From: Chalciporus piperatus
Lineage: Eukaryota > Basidiomycota > Agaricomycetes > Boletales > Boletaceae
Length of the DNA stretch: 64,000 nt
Assembly: GCA_038093975.1 (NCBI GenBank)
Contig: JBBPTG010000056.1
Coordinates: 1 to 64,000 of the forward strand
Reading direction: 5' to 3'
Below are positions 40,401 through 53,118 of this stretch, one piece after another. Position 1 is the stretch's first letter; every line of letters starts with the position of its first letter. Made by a program: the position numbers and the translations under genes. Under the pieces are notes generated by a model that worked only from the letters and a program-made list of their open reading frames with translations, did not search any database and had not been told where the DNA came from.

Positions 40401-41029
40401 AGAAGTTCCTTGGTATCACTCTGTTTGCTCTTGTTCCCAACACCACAGAATTTATGAACGCCATCTCATTCGCTCTCAATGGAAACATTGCATTGAGGTA
40501 TGTGTTTGTTTAATGTCTCCCTGCTGTCATCCAACAACAGTTGTCGTAACAGTATGGAGATTGGATCTGCGTATGCTCTCCAAGTGTGTCTCCTCCAAAT
40601 CCCTGCTATGGTTGCGTTTTCCGCCTGGTATGCTCCCGAGAAGATGGGCGAAATAGCCCACTCGTTCACGTATGTCCATTATGCCTACCTCTACTGAACG
40701 AGAACTTACGCGTACTTCTCCTCTATAGCCTCATTTTCCCGCGCTGGGACGTTGTAGTCATCATCCTTGCCGTATTCCTCATGACCTACACTTACATCGA
40801 AGCCAAGAGTAATTATCATCGAGGTAGCATCCTGATTCTCAGGTATAACTCTCATCACATTTCGCACGTCACTTGCTAACTTAATCACAACTCTAGCTAC
40901 CTCGTCCTGGCGTCAGGTTTCTACTTCGCTCCCCGGGCATCTGAAGAACAGGTAGCCATGAATGTGCGGTTACATTCGGTATCATTTATTGACATGACTA
41001 CCCAATATCTCACCGGTTTCTGGTTCTAA
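37416..41029 (+). CDS. VNX1: VNX1-like vacuolar cation/H+ exchanger (CAX family)
   Basis: The first exon, 37416-39422, encodes 669 residues in phase, and five or six short exons follow to TAA at 41027. A long disordered N-terminus has a run of ten Glu near 37760. It is followed by a soluble FGLRIWKPALYKKSRSI region and several membrane helices starting FWVVCFGWWLAMVCFT. The two exchanger repeats are visible: GAVINATFGSFIEVILYSIA, and LVPNTTEFMNAIS with SMEIGSAYALQVCLLQIPAM. An extra Cys-rich loop, ICRGCPDGPDGGGPNWKCDHC, lies between them. These acid-containing motifs are the ion-binding sites of Ca2+/cation:proton antiporters. The N-terminal layout fits yeast Vnx1, a vacuolar Na+/K+/H+ exchanger, better than the short Vcx1. 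Ion specificity is inferred. The start is the first ATG in the open frame; non-ATG upstream codons are also open. Confidence 0.85.
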
Positions 41030-41143
41030 TTTCGTTTTCTTATCGTTATTTTTCGACTGACCAGGTGACTTCGTCACCGTTGCATGAAGTACAGATACAT
41101 ATTGGATGCCTCTCTTGGAATACACGTATTGTGGACAATCATA

Positions 41144-44100
41144 TCAATGCAAACTTTGCAACCCTTCCAATACCTTCTGTAATCGTTCTGGCGTGATCGT
41201 CAGCCGTTCGGGGTCAGACCCACCCTCCATGATCTGCTTGAGCGACTTGTCGTCGACCATATAATGCAAGAATAACTCTAGGAAGTCTCCATCAAGGAAG
41301 CCAACGGACGTTGCGTCCAGGTCACTCCGACCTGTGTTGTTCTTTGGTGCACGATACCTAGAGAAGATTTCAGTCACACAGGCGCTTGATGAAGAGTAAA
41401 TCATACCTGGAATGGCTTATACCAGTCTTGCGTTCGTAGAAAGTAGACAAGTTTCGTTGTAAAGCCGTCATATGAAGCGATAGCTCATCGTCAGTTAGGT
41501 CAATTATAACGCCAATTTCCCCAGACGGAGTCAAAAACAATTGTCTGGGCGTCATCGGAAGGTCCACCGACATATCATGAGAAGCGAGAGCGCCTTGATG
41601 GCAAGGTGAATATTGAGTCCAGATAGCAGGTTGTGCGATACTTACCAGGCAAGAACTTGTTCACGATGTCGCCAAGGTAATAATGACCTTCCCGTTCAAG
41701 CAGTCTATGCAACTCGTTCACCTGGAGTCGGAATGCAAACAGGTTGTAATCGCTCTGGAGATTGGCATGAGCTTGGAGCGGGGACGCCAGACACACCACT
41801 GCTTACATTTCCCCCAATAATGCTATTATCGTCGAGCATCTCCGCACACGTCGGCCACAGCGACCCGTAGTCTCTGGCGATGGGCTCAATTTGAGTCCCC
41901 TTCAATTTGAGCAGCGAGACAGAAGTAAGTGCGTCTCCGACCAAAAGTTGGTCGCCTCGGGATACCAAGGTGGTGATCAAATAGTTGTGATTGAAAATCG
42001 CGGATTGCGTGACAGAAACCTCCTGTTTCTGAGATGTTTCAAGTTTGTAGACGACAACCTAGAAAGTCCAACAGTTACGTCCGCCGACAATTATCTCGGA
42101 ATGCTACTCACTGAACTATTGACAGCAGCGAGGATTGTGTCATGCACAGATGTGATCGCGTACACGCAGCCCTTGGTATCAACAGATGCCACTTCCTGCA
42201 GGTTTGCTCGCGAACCGCTCGTGCTGAGAAGCATAAGCCGCCCTTGAGATGGCTCAAGTACCCCATCATCGTAGACTGTGACACCCGCACACAAGAAAGA
42301 CGCGGGCATACCCGAAAGCGTCGTCGTTAAAGCATGCAAAGCGGTCACTTCTTCGCCCTGTTCGACTTCCAGTTCGCTCAATTCTGCGTGCGATGGAGTC
42401 AGTAATCTACGATGCAAAGATGAAATGCCACGGACTCTCAAACGAGGTGTGATTATAAATTTGCACAGAGGAAGTGAGAACTTCTACCTGTCCAATTTGA
42501 ACAGGCGTGGTCTTTACACAGGCAACGGCAAAGATACCCCAAGATGGACTGTGAACAATCCGACGGGGAGCACTATAGCCCAGAGGAATCTAGCTTGTCA
42601 TCAGAACAGAGAACTGTGGTGGGATGGATGTAGCCACACATACTGAGCGAATATGAAGCTTATCAAAATTCGCCACCGCGCCGATGACAAGGGAATCTGA
42701 ACTAGCTAGTATCACCGATGAAGGATATGCTTCTGTGTTCAACTCTGCAGCTGCGCTGATGTCCTGTATACGTTTAGCACCAGATGGTAATGGCAGGAGA
42801 CGGGTAAAAACCTTCAGCATCAAGGGCGAATGCTGTAAACGCTCCTTTTCCCAGAACAAGATCGAGGTTCGACTTCCGCAGGCAAAGACTGTCGAACGAT
42901 CCCTGACGCGGCAACTGTGCATTGTCACGGGGAGGGTGCCGATAGAAATGAGTTTCTGGTCTCCTAAGGCTCCGTTTCTAAAGGGGAACGTTGCGACAGA
43001 ACCATCGACGAGGCCGATAAGGAGGTGGGGATGGGATTGCTGGATTTTTCCGCCGGGCTCTCCCGTGAAGTTATACAACAATAGAGAACGAGGAGCAGCT
43101 GGGAGTTCATTCGTTTGGCAGACATCTTTCATAACACCCGCCTCCATAAGTGAGAGGATCTTAACAGTTTTCGACAACCAAAACCCGACGGCGATGTTTA
43201 CAGCGTATGCCTTGGTGTCGTCTAGCGGCAGGCATGTCACAGCCGAAATCTCCGCGTTGCAACTATAAGGTGGGGGTTCCACAAACTCTCGGACTCGTTG
43301 CTTAACGAAGCGGTCGCCGTCGAGGATGAGGAGTACCAATCTACCGTGATTGAGCGCGATGACGACTTGACTTGCATTGATGTCGGCAGCCACGATTTCC
43401 CGACCAGCCCAGCTCGCGTTCCCATCCGCAAATTTGTCCAGGGTCCAGAGTTGACCTACCCGTGTATACTCTCGTAAAGCTGGATCGTAGTTCAGGAGGA
43501 GTATACCCTCAGGCACGACCTGAACCACCAGAGAAGAATCGACGTAGGCCGAAGGTGTTAATCCGTCCTTTGGAATTCGCCGTACAATGTTGGAGACTGC
43601 CAACGTCCGGGAAGACGTCATGAAGGCCTTGTCAGAGTCCCCGACGTTGGATATCATAGTTCCCTGATTATCTTCAAAACGAAACACGTGCGTTTCGTGG
43701 AGAGTTGACACAACGATATGGGTGTTTCCCCTGCCGCGATATTAAGTCTCAGGTCCTCGTACTTTTGAACATACTCACTGATCCCGGTATCTTTCGCGCA
43801 GAGACCATATCCGTTGGACGTTAGATATGCCGTGTACGACCCCTGCTTCCCGAAAGTCAGCGCCACTCCTGACGACCTTCATCGAGCCCGTGTTACGCCC
43901 TCCGGAACATGTAACAATTTCATTCTATACGATGCATTAGCAAAACTTCCCAGCTAAAAGAGATTCGCCCACCTGCCCACTGCTATCGGTGTCGACGAGG
44001 ACAGCATCGGAAATCGGTGCGAGGTTGCTAAAGCGCTCTAACTCGGCGAGATAACTGCCAAAGCCATTGACGATCACGCCCTCGGCGTCTTCGTCAGCTC

Positions 44101-45584
44101 TGCTCTGGGCCGCCATGGAGAGCTGTTGAGGCTTGAGAGTGGGGATGAATGCGGGGACGGGTAGAGTGGGAGAATCAAAATTGGAAACAGGTGAGGAGTT
44201 AATTTGAAGCAGCTGTGAGTCGCCATAGTGAGAACCAAGGTAGACAACTTGATTGGTCAGGTACGTCAAAGTTGTCGGAGATGACGCCTGCGATCGTCCG
44301 CAAACCCCTTAGACGGAGGGACCTGGGGAGAAGGAGCCACGTACCTCTCCCAGAGCAACAAGCGTCATTACTGTCCTGCTATTGCTATCTACATGTAGCA
44401 TGGCATGCCGCCCATATTTATCGCCAATTAAGAAAATGGTGTTCTCTTGGTCCACCGAGCAGAAGCTATCAAAAATCAGTATTACTTTTCGGCAATTCTT
44501 CGGACCACTAGGGCTTACGAAGTAACTTCAGACCACGGCCAGGTGATCACCGCACGTGCTTTCTTCTTCTTCCATTCCCTCTCTTTCTCCTTTTGCTTGG
44601 CATTAGCAGCCTCTTCTGCATCTCTGCTCTTTTTCTTCTTCTCCGTGCGGCGACTCTTGCGGATATTTTGTTCCATAGCGTCATTATGGGCCAGATCGTA
44701 TAACAAAATCTTCCGCCCACCGAGAACTAATACAGCACCTTCGAAATCGTCCTCACTGTTTTCGACCGGAGGAATGAATGCTAGGCGAGGCGTCTGTTCT
44801 TCTATTGAGAACCACTTTCCAGGAAGTGATAAAGGAGGAAGCAAGGGTGAAGGTGACGGGGAAAGTTGGAGGTCTTCGATGCTAACGTCTCGGGAAAGAA
44901 GCTGGAGTCGCTGTTGGAAATCAAAATGCAACATCGCAAGCGTGCATGTTTCAGACGCCGTAGAAATAAATGCAAGGCTGAGAAGGTTCAGCTCCACGAT
45001 TCTATCACAATATCATGAGCTCAGAGTCTGCGATGGATAATTGAACTTTGTGCTGACGATGCGTCGGAATCCCTGTCGTAACCACCTTCCTCTGTTAGAA
45101 GGACGATCTTCAGTCTCCCCATGTAAACGCTGATTACGACCATGGCTCCTGAGGGGTCTACAAGCACATCATGACAGAATTCCGCTGCTCTGGTGCTTCT
45201 CTCGAATAAAGGGAGATGTTTTAGTGCCTTGAGCTCTTTATCCCCAGATTTGTGTATCGTGAATAGCAAGAATATAAGCTCAGGTTCTGGATGATCGGTG
45301 AGGACAAGCAAACTCAGACGATTGGTTGTCTAGAACTGACATTAACATTGACGGTTGGGCTGTGAATCAAGACGTACCGTGATAGGGATAGATTTAATTC
45401 TGCGTATCCTGCCCCAAACCTCAATTCCCTGCTCATGGCGGAGACCTTCTGGCTTTATGGCGTAGATGTCCACTCTGTTTAGTTTGGCTATCACCAGGAA
45501 CTCGGATCCATCTTCATCCGCAAGAGTGCATTTCAGGGAATCGAGGACAGTCGACGGCGGATGGAAAGTGGAGACAACTTTCAT
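41144..45584 (-). CDS. DDB1: DDB1-type UV-damage binding / CUL4 adaptor protein
   Basis: Minus-strand exons cover 45584 to 41144. The start KVVSTFHPPSTVLDSLKC matches the DDB1/CPSF-A N-terminus. Then come FLVIAKLNRVDIYAI, LTYLTNQVVYLGSHYGDSQL with SHxGDSQL, IVTCSGGRNTGSMKVVRSG, and a large exon (42590-43711) with GISNV-type propeller strands. The C-terminus has the helical GDFLELFLHYMVD end of the family. DDB1 is a three-propeller adaptor of the CUL4 ubiquitin ligase, used in nucleotide excision repair and in replication-licensing turnover. A low-complexity EKKKKSRDAEEAANAKQKEKE segment at about 44560-44680 is an insertion compared with animal DDB1. The gene is convergent with the exchanger gene, 114 nt between stops. 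Confidence 0.9.
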
Positions 45585-45765
45585 GAAGTGCTCAACGCGA
45601 AGGATCCGACTTGATAGCTGACAAGGTTCGACTCGACTGTGCCACAGTGTTTAGCTACATTCACACGAACCTAATACTAGCTAATACTAGAGTTCAAGAC
45701 ATTGCCTCGAAGGTCGATCCCCCACATCTATCAATCAGCTATACACGTTATAATCCTATAATCCA

Positions 45766-46517
45766 TCACTCAGCATACATAATTCCGTCTTCGTTCATGA
45801 CAATATCTCTCGTCTCCCCTGTGTCGTCACCTTCTGTGGTCTTCTGCATGAAAGTGCGAAGCGTTGGTTGGGATTGGTCTTGTCCACTTGGAACTTCAGC
45901 CTCCCTAGCACTGGCCTTCGGTTTTCGTTTTCCTGTCGATTCCTGAGATCCTATTATTTCTATGAGAACGGGGTGAGCGAAGTCTCCGGCTTCGTTCCGG
46001 TACATGACTATTACCCTCAAGAAACAGAAACTCGTCCACTCGACGGACAATATTCGCTATCAAGTATGTTTATAATGAGCAGCACCCAAGTCACTTGGAA
46101 CACGGATACTTTACCGACGTCCCTTTGTTGCACCGTTGTTCTCTTCTCCCGTTCAGCAAGTCTCTGACATGCCTGTGATAACCTCTTTACAAACTCTTCC
46201 GTCGCCAACGATATCAAAAATGTCGCGTCTTTGGCGATTATTGGAAGTTCCTAATCTCGCGCCTCAGAGTCATCACACTCAACAGCGACGAGTGAATCTA
46301 CCTTGTCTGCTTTCATTATTTTCTGGACTCTTGAAAACGGCAAGACAGATTTGCCTGGTTCTCGGTCTCGTAGTGCAGCTCCTTCTTTCTTCCCTTCTCG
46401 CTTCTTCACAGACGCATCGTCCCGTGCCTCTTCACTTGCTCGTAGTGTATCTGCAGCTTCGACATCATTTACCTGAGCGACACTCTCTGGTAATAGTGGG
46501 TCTTCTGAAGGCATCAT
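45766..46517 (-). CDS. Histone-fold protein, DPB3/POLE4-type
   Basis: Minus strand. After an acidic, Glu/Ser-rich N-terminus of about 60 residues comes a histone fold: VLPFSRVQKIMKADK, then (after an intron) ELPIIAKDATFLISLATEEF and VKRLSQACQRLAEREKRTT, then after a second intron ANIVRRVDEFLFLE. A basic and acidic tail finishes at 45766. This order matches the smaller histone-fold subunits of DNA polymerase epsilon and CHRAC (Dpb3, POLE4, CHRAC1), which pair with Dpb4 and bind DNA or histones. The start at the MM pair (46512-46517) is chosen; an open frame extends upstream to 46664. The family is clear; which of the three paralogues is inference. Confidence 0.78.
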
Positions 46518-46808
46518 TGACGACTCTTGGGTTTGTGGTGGAAGAAGTGTTTTACGATGATTCGGAAGAAGATCAAGGCGAGAAGAGACGAGTTCAATGA
46601 AGCCCGACGCGTGACGCGTGTCTGCCACAAAACGCGTCATGGATTCATCAACTCGAAACCACAAGTTCTATATGTACAGCAGGGATACATGCACTCAGCA
46701 GTGCAAACATTACGCTATTCTAGCCATCATTATCGACGCCTTGCCTCGTTAGATGGTCTGGTCACCAGACTAAGCTTACGCTCGCAAGATTCGCCTAACT
46801 TCCCCAAT

Positions 46809-47507
46809 TTATAACCGAGCTCGTATTTTCGTTGCCAATTCCTTGCCCTCGCAATCATCTAACTCCTCTCTGGCCTCGTATTCCCGTTGGTGTAGTTCTC
46901 GTTGCGATGTTGGCGACTTCAAATCAGATGGTTTGGATTGGATACGCTCCGATGCGGGCGACGATCCAAAGGTTGGAGCAGGGATGATATGATAATGAAC
47001 CTAAACAACTTCAGGCAGGTGCCAAAATCCAGATTGACTGCGGCTTACGTGGGGAACAGACTGTGCGTACTCCTGGTTACAGACGATATTGAGGGCGGTA
47101 TTTCCCAATGCTGAGTGTCCATCAGTTTCTTCCTCCTGATGATGCTTTCCAGACGCAAGGATACTGACCTTCCGACAAAGCTCGTGCAACTTTTGATACC
47201 GCCTCTCCCAGTGCCGCAGCGAACTCTGTAGGTAGTTCAGATACTCGGGAAATATGTATCTTTGGTACCACAAGGGTATGTCCCGGTCGCAGAGGCAGGA
47301 TATCTAGAAAGTGAAATCAGCTAAAGCCTAAAGTGAAGGCGTTACAGCTGCCTAGGACTCACCCAGAAATGCAATAACTTTCTCATTCTCGTAGACTCGC
47401 ATCGCTGGTATCTCATTGGCAATTATACGGCAGAAGGAGCAATGCGGGTCGTTCCGATCTTGGTATGACTGGCGTCGAACATGCGCGTCTATGAGGAAGG
47501 ATGTCAT
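46809..47507 (-). CDS. HIT-domain (histidine triad) protein
   Basis: Minus strand, with introns. It starts MTSFLIDAHVRRQSYQDRND, followed by the zinc-type HCSFCRIIANEIPAMRVYEN stretch. Next are IAFLDILPLRPGHTLVVPK, HISRVSELP and FAAALGEAVSKVARAL. The catalytic motif HVHYHIIPAP is completed across an intron near 47000. The C-terminus is a charged EAREELDDCEGKELATKIRARL helix. HIT proteins hydrolyse nucleoside phosphoramidates or dinucleotide polyphosphates. The layout CxxC-IIANEIP plus HVHxHxxP fits the Hnt1/HINT branch with a C-terminal extension rather than Fhit. Confidence 0.87.
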
Positions 47508-47776
47508 ACGGGCTGGTCAAGGAGGTGGGCGTCGTGTTGTTTGCGTTCGTCGACTACACGCGAGGTTTTTAACCCGCCAGCATAAGTTGGGGCGGATCAC
47601 GTATAGGTACATGTCATTGTCATTGACAGTCATTCGCACAGTGTTGTGTCCCTTGGGTTTTGTCAAGGTACTGACAAGGTACCAACAAGACTTTTAGGTA
47701 AGCGACCCCGGAGACTACCTGATAACTATTTCGGCCAACCACTCGACTTGATCTTAGGTCTTAGTCCCATATTATC

Positions 47777-49077
47777 ATGTCGGCTGTAACAAACAGTGGC
47801 AGATCCCATCGCATAGGGACTACAGGCAACCTCCAGCAATCCATGCGAGCCAACTATGGGCAGCATGGTGTAGATAACGTATGGCAAGCATCCTTTTCTT
47901 GTGTTACTAGCATGTCCTGACCAGCATAAATCCGTTCAAGTATTATAAGCAGGTAAGTTGCTCGCGAGGGCGTTGCTGGGGAGCCTATCTCATCTCATCT
48001 GACTCAAGGTCGGCGCTTCTTACCGTAATCCTCACTTCCCTGGTGTTCGTGCATGCATATTCGCTTGGCTGGAAAGGTCAGTCAACGAAGGGGATGGAGC
48101 GTATTGAACGAACCACGGTTGCTCCAGATGGTGGGCTCATGAAAATGGTGATGTCGGTTCAAGATTACCTGTCATCTTCGACATGGCTTGTGGTGAGTCC
48201 CTGGATCATACCAGCGACTCGTGATCAAACCGTTGTTTCCACTAGGCAGGTAGCTTTAGTTTCGAATCCTCAACATCACCATGACTCATCCCATCCGTCT
48301 ATGAAGCGGGGAAGTGACCGTGGCAGCTTATGAATGGTGGAAAAACGGTGGATCAAGATTGCAAAAGAGGAAGAAAGGGATCCCGAATCGACAACTGCAT
48401 GGACACGATAGGCGGCCAGTACAAGTGGAGGAACCTCACCAGACGTCATCAATCACTAGCGTGAGGCATGTTCCGAACGACTTGCTGATAATCGCTGCAG
48501 ATCCTGTGAGTGTCCTGCGAATTTAGACTTCAGTGCCATAGAGGCGCTCACGATGAATGACAGTACACTCAGGCAGCGTACGTGGAGCGTACCACCCTAC
48601 CATGTGCCCCGTTATCATTTCGAGAAATCTCCGAGGGTACACTACCCCCCATAGTGTCGACTGTCTCGTCGATTGGAGGTAGCCCCACGAGCGATCCGAG
48701 CCAATTGACGGATAAGATCGACATGGTTATCTGCTCCTTCGCGTTGCACCTCTTAGAATCTTCGTCCGAGCTGTTTGCTCTACTTTGTGAGTTGAGCAGC
48801 AAGGCACGTTGGCTCGTGGTGCTGGCGCCACACAAGAAACCAGAGGTAAATACACGCTTGTATAGATCCATCCTCACGCCGATTCACCATCTTCACGGTA
48901 GATCAAAGAAGGATGGGGATGGGTGAAATGGGACAGTGAAGGCTGGACCGAGTGCAGCATGAATGATCGTCGGGAGTTCATCCAGGAAAGGTGAGTTCGC
49001 ATTCTTTGGAACCAGCGTCATCATGAAAACGTCGCAGGGTGCACTGTCGGATCTATCGCAGTCTAAATGCAGTCTAA
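47777..49077 (+). CDS. SAM-dependent methyltransferase-like protein
   Basis: Plus-strand exons encode an N-terminal part (RSHRIGTTGNLQQSMRANYG), then YKQVGASYRNPHFPGVRACI, and motif I region WWAHENGDVGSRLPVIFDMACG at about 48129-48192. Then come SGEVTVAAYEWWKNGG-like sequence, ADPYTQAAYVERT, IDMVICSFALHLLESSSELFALLCELS, and a C-terminus VHCRIYRSLNAV. The DMACG-x-GE, ADPYT and MVICSFALH order matches motif I to post-II of class I methyltransferases. I recall the same layout in fungal hypothetical methyltransferases. The junction after DMACG does not give a clean phase with the expected GSGE: the only in-phase acceptor I see (48314) removes it. Substrate unknown. Confidence 0.65.
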
Positions 49078-49206
49078 ATGGCATCTAGACCTTAGTCTCG
49101 ACGCGAGACGAGAATTTGGGAGCATTAATGATATCTAGATCTGGCTTGTATGAAAGAGTGCAGGGATAGCTCTATGACATGTATGTAAGTATCGTATGAA
49201 ATAGTA

Positions 49207-50454
49207 TCAGGGACCAAATAGGACCCTCGTTAGAAGAGTGATAGCTCCTCCTGTGACGGCACTCCCAGCCACGAGTATAAGCTCACGACCTCCTATAGAG
49301 CCAAGATACGGGGAGGAGAAATAGACTGGCCAACGTGGAGCCGCTGGTGTCTCCTTTGGCAACGCCTCAGAATCCGTAGAAGGTATCGCTGGTGTGTCAA
49401 AGGACCTTTGACTTGCAGACATCTCGGTGATGAGCGTGGTCAACAGCCTCTCATGCTCTGCCAAACGCTCTTCTAGGCGGGCTGCGCCTGCACCCACCAA
49501 TGCATTTGTCTCCGCACCCATTTCCTCCACCTTCCTCTCGAACGTCTGAGCCAGCCTCTTCCTTTTCCAGGGTTCCACAACGATAATCGCCATGACGAAC
49601 ACCACCAAGTTGACCCCGAGTACCGCCAAAGACCCGTACGTCGAAGCGCTGCGAATCTTGTCGCTCCACACCTGTTCTTCGTGATACCGCGCCAATATAG
49701 CCCTCATCAACTCGCTGAATTCTCGGTCCACCGCATCCTCCGTCTCTGCGACACATGTTTTCGCGCGTGCTTCTTCCTGTTCGAACGAGTGGTCTGAACG
49801 AACGAGAGAAGTGAAATTGCTGACGTCCGCGTCGGTCCAGCTAGATTTGCGCTGGAGAAGGTCGTTCACCTGACGCTGAGATATGGAGCGCTGGAGAACG
49901 GATTCATCATATGATGCCTTGGCTTCCCTGGCCGCTTGTCGTGTTGCCTTGATCCTAGCCTCTTGGACGTAATACAAGTAAGCCCTTCAACCAAAAGAAC
50001 ATAGCCAGCGAATCACACTACCTTGACTGACGACCTGCTTCTTTAACGCTTCAATTTCCTCGTACCCTGTGACCCGGCTGAGATGCAGACCAAGCTGTGA
50101 AAACGTAGTGGCAGCTTGCTTCGAGAACTGGTCCGCTTGCTGCCGCAGAGAAGAGCTCGCGAGAACGCTCCAATCTCTCAGGCGCGCTCGGAGGGCATCT
50201 ACGTCGATTGGAGGGGAAGAATTTGCAAAGGCCTTTTTCTCGTTCTGTTCAGCAGGACTGGTGGAGTTGGTGATGGACGGCGCCTCGTCTCCCGAGACAC
50301 TCCCCGGGTTCGATGTTGTGTGGACATTCTCGGGGTTCGTTTGAGTCTCTCGAGCATCGGTGCCGCCTGTCGAGAGGGGTCCCTGTAGTCGGCGACAAGA
50401 ATGAGAAAAGGCTCGAAGCGCAGTTGTGCTTCCTGCATGCCTCGGCAGAAACAT
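49207..50454 (-). CDS. SHE9: SHE9/MDM33 mitochondrial inner-membrane protein
   Basis: Two minus-strand exons (about 50454-50000 and 49977-49207) encode about 400 residues. The N-terminus, MFLPRHAGSTTALRAFSHSCRRL, is a typical mitochondrial presequence. A helical part has VDALRARLRDWSVLASSSLRQQ and ISQRQVNDLLQRKSSWTDAD, the latter characteristic of the family. Then come AETEDAVDREFSELMRAILARYHEE, one membrane segment around LAVLGVNLVVFVMAIIVVEPWK, and a C-terminal second segment ELILVAGSAVTGGAITLL. She9 affects inner-membrane fission and cristae shape in yeast. The sequence shows the two membrane spans with a coiled coil facing the matrix, as expected. Confidence 0.88.
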
Positions 50455-50804
50455 GGCATGTAGAGTGAAGGTAGGGGCCGGAGCAGCGGAACTGGGCGGC
50501 CAAGAAGAGCGTGAAATAAGGGCTGTCAGTGACTACATGTCCATTTACTTCGGCCAAATTCGCAAGCGTACGTCAAGAATTGACTAGATCCAAGAGATAT
50601 GAGTGGAGGTCAGAACACGCAGCCAGGTATTGACCGAGAGCAGATAAATATATCTAAGTATGCAGCAAGTCTATGTATTAGATCCATATGCTGGAGCGTC
50701 GTCAGAGGTCGTTCAAATTGCTTAGGGCAAATCCTTGCCATCCTCCCAGCAAGCCAGCCAAAAAGCGAACATATAAACAAGCAATGTCAGGAACAACTCG
50801 CCCT
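50455..50804. other. Intergenic spacer, SHE9 promoter side
   Basis: These 350 nt lie upstream of SHE9 and directly after the stop of the reductase gene, both on the minus strand. No gene is supported. Confidence 0.4.
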
Positions 50805-53118
50805 TTAACTCCAGACATCCAAGAGTAGTCGCGAGCGCTCTTTCAACAACTTGATCTCCGCAGCACCTTCCACCTCCGCACTCCCTCCCTTGGCCTCACC
50901 GAGAATCCGCATAAGCACCTCCTCCACAGCCTTGCTCATAGCCTTGGCGTCGCCACAGATGTACACGTATCCCTTGCCTACAAGGATCGCATCTGCGATG
51001 TTCTTGCGGTCTTCCCAAATGAGATCTTGCACATAAATTTTGCTCCCATCAGGTTTGTACGGAGCCTCGCGAGAAAAGGCGCAGTGAATCTGGAATTTGC
51101 CCTTGAGATCTTCGGTATACTTGGGCCATTCCTCGGCATACAAGAAATCTTCCGTAGACTTGCGGCAGCCGTAGAAGAGGGACATCGTACCCCAGTCAGC
51201 TATTGCCTCAGGGCCGTTCTTGTCAATTGTACGTCTAGCAAGGGCAACACGTTCTTGCACGAAACCACGGAATGGAGCGACACCCTTTCAGGCCATCAGC
51301 AAAGCGTGTATTGTCGACAATCCGATACTTACAGTGCCAGGACCGACCATGATAACAGGACTCTTGGGGTTGGTGGGTAACCGGAATGTTGAGCGGCGTA
51401 CGTGAATGGGAACTTTATAAATCGTGCCTTCCTTGTGAGCTCCACGAGGACCATCGATGGCGTACGTGGGGAGAGAGGAGACGGGTTCTTCATTCACGGC
51501 ATGTTTCACATTCAACAAGAAGTTCGTGCCAACACCATAGACAGGGCGGGCCAGCGACAGGCGGTTGGCGACAGAGTCGTACCGAAGGACGACAGCAGTA
51601 ACATGAATCGAGGTAGGATGAAGTTTGGGGCTGGAGGAAATCGAATAGTAGCGAGGCTGAAGGCGAGGAATGGAAGAAACGATAATGTCAAAGGGGATAG
51701 GCCATGCGGTCGTGTTCTCGGGGGTAGGAGGAATCGTGATGTCGTTTCCTGCTGCAAGTTGAAGAACCTCGCCGAGCTTCAGGCATCCATTTCCGACGAG
51801 GGCAGCGTATTCTTCCTTGTCCGTGCTAAGACTCTCGAGGAAAGCCTTTGCTTCAGGAGAGGGCGCAAACTTGGAGAGCAGTCCGAGCATTTGACGACCA
51901 GCAACAGCGCTGATGTCAATGTAGTGTCGAAGCACCGTGGCATATGTAGTGGGAACAGGGAAGGGAACCTTGGCCAAAGCAGGGTCAAGGGAATCGATGT
52001 TAATTACGGTATCTTTCTTCTGTCCGAGTCCGAGTGCACAAAGCAGCCGCTCAACCTCAACGTGAGGGTTAGATGGCCAGACGCCGACATGGTCACCATG
52101 CTGATAAGTGATTCCAGAGCCTTCTATGTTTAATTCGACATGGACGCAGTTCCGGTTAGCGCCCGCCTTGAAAAGTTCGCGAGATGCGGCGACCGGAGAA
52201 GCGTAGGGGTTCTTGGCATCGTGAATGCCCTTGGTCTTGGTGAGAGCACGAACAGAGAGTTCGCCTATATGACACGTTCAGCGCGCAGTGCTCGATGACT
52301 ACTGTTATGACTTACCCAGATAAACCTTCTCCTCGGGATGGGATTCCAGTTCCGTGACTGTGAAATCGGGGGTATCTCCACCCTGACCTTCCTCAACGTC
52401 CATAGCTTCGGCAAATGCCTCCCACATGCCATCCTTCCATGCGAGGTAGTCTTCCTCCATACTCTTGTCGTCATCACCCTCTCCAAGCTCACCGATTCTG
52501 ACAGCACCCATCTTTGTGAGCTCGGAATCGACATTGCGACCGATGGCATTGTAATGCTCGTAGGTCTTGTTACCAAGAGCGAAGACGACGTATTTGAGAC
52601 CTTCCAATTTGCGCTCGCCGTTGCTGAATTCGAAGGATGGGTCTGTGAAGTTCTGCATGAGTTGGACGGCGTTATCGGTGGGCTCTCCCTCTCCATAGGT
52701 CGCCACGACGAAGAAGACACAACAGTCCTCTGGGAGTTGGTCCAAGTTCTCGAAGTCGTACTCTTCGGGATCGCAGACGAGGGAGGATAGACCGAACTTG
52801 GACTTTGCCTCCTTTGCGATACGAATGGCGTACTCCTCTGCTGTACCGGTTTGTGAGCCATAGAAAATGACAATACGCTTTTTCTAAGAGGAGTCTTAGA
52901 GGAAGAATGGCATGTAATTCAAGCGCGCTTACCCCCTCCTTCATTTTGGCTATGAAGTCCCTTGGGTTGCTGTGTCCATTTGAGGCTTTTGAAGGTGGGG
53001 CTGGGACACTCTTCTGCTTTGAAGCGGAGGAAAATATTTGGTCGCGGAAGAGATAAGCCCCGGCGAGAACTACGCCGAGGCCGAGGATCGCGACGTCCGA
53101 GGTGGACGTTATTGGCAT
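50805..53118 (-). CDS. CPR1: NADPH-cytochrome P450 reductase
   Basis: Minus-strand exons encode about 735 residues. The N-terminal anchor is VAILGLGVVLAGAYLF. The FMN domain has IVIFYGSQTGTAEEYA, CCVFFVVATYGEGEPTDNA and VFALGNKTYEHYNAIGR. The FAD domain has RNCVHVELNIEGSGITYQHG, PRYYSISSSPKLHP and GVGTNFLLN. The NADPH part has IMVGPGTGVAPFRGFVQER, SLFYGCRKSTEDFLY, GKGYVYICGDAKAMSKAVEE and a C-terminal VWS with the aromatic stacking residue. It transfers electrons from NADPH through FAD and FMN to microsomal P450 enzymes and to squalene monooxygenase. No P450 gene is in the window. It is a single-copy, housekeeping-type reductase. Confidence 0.95.
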
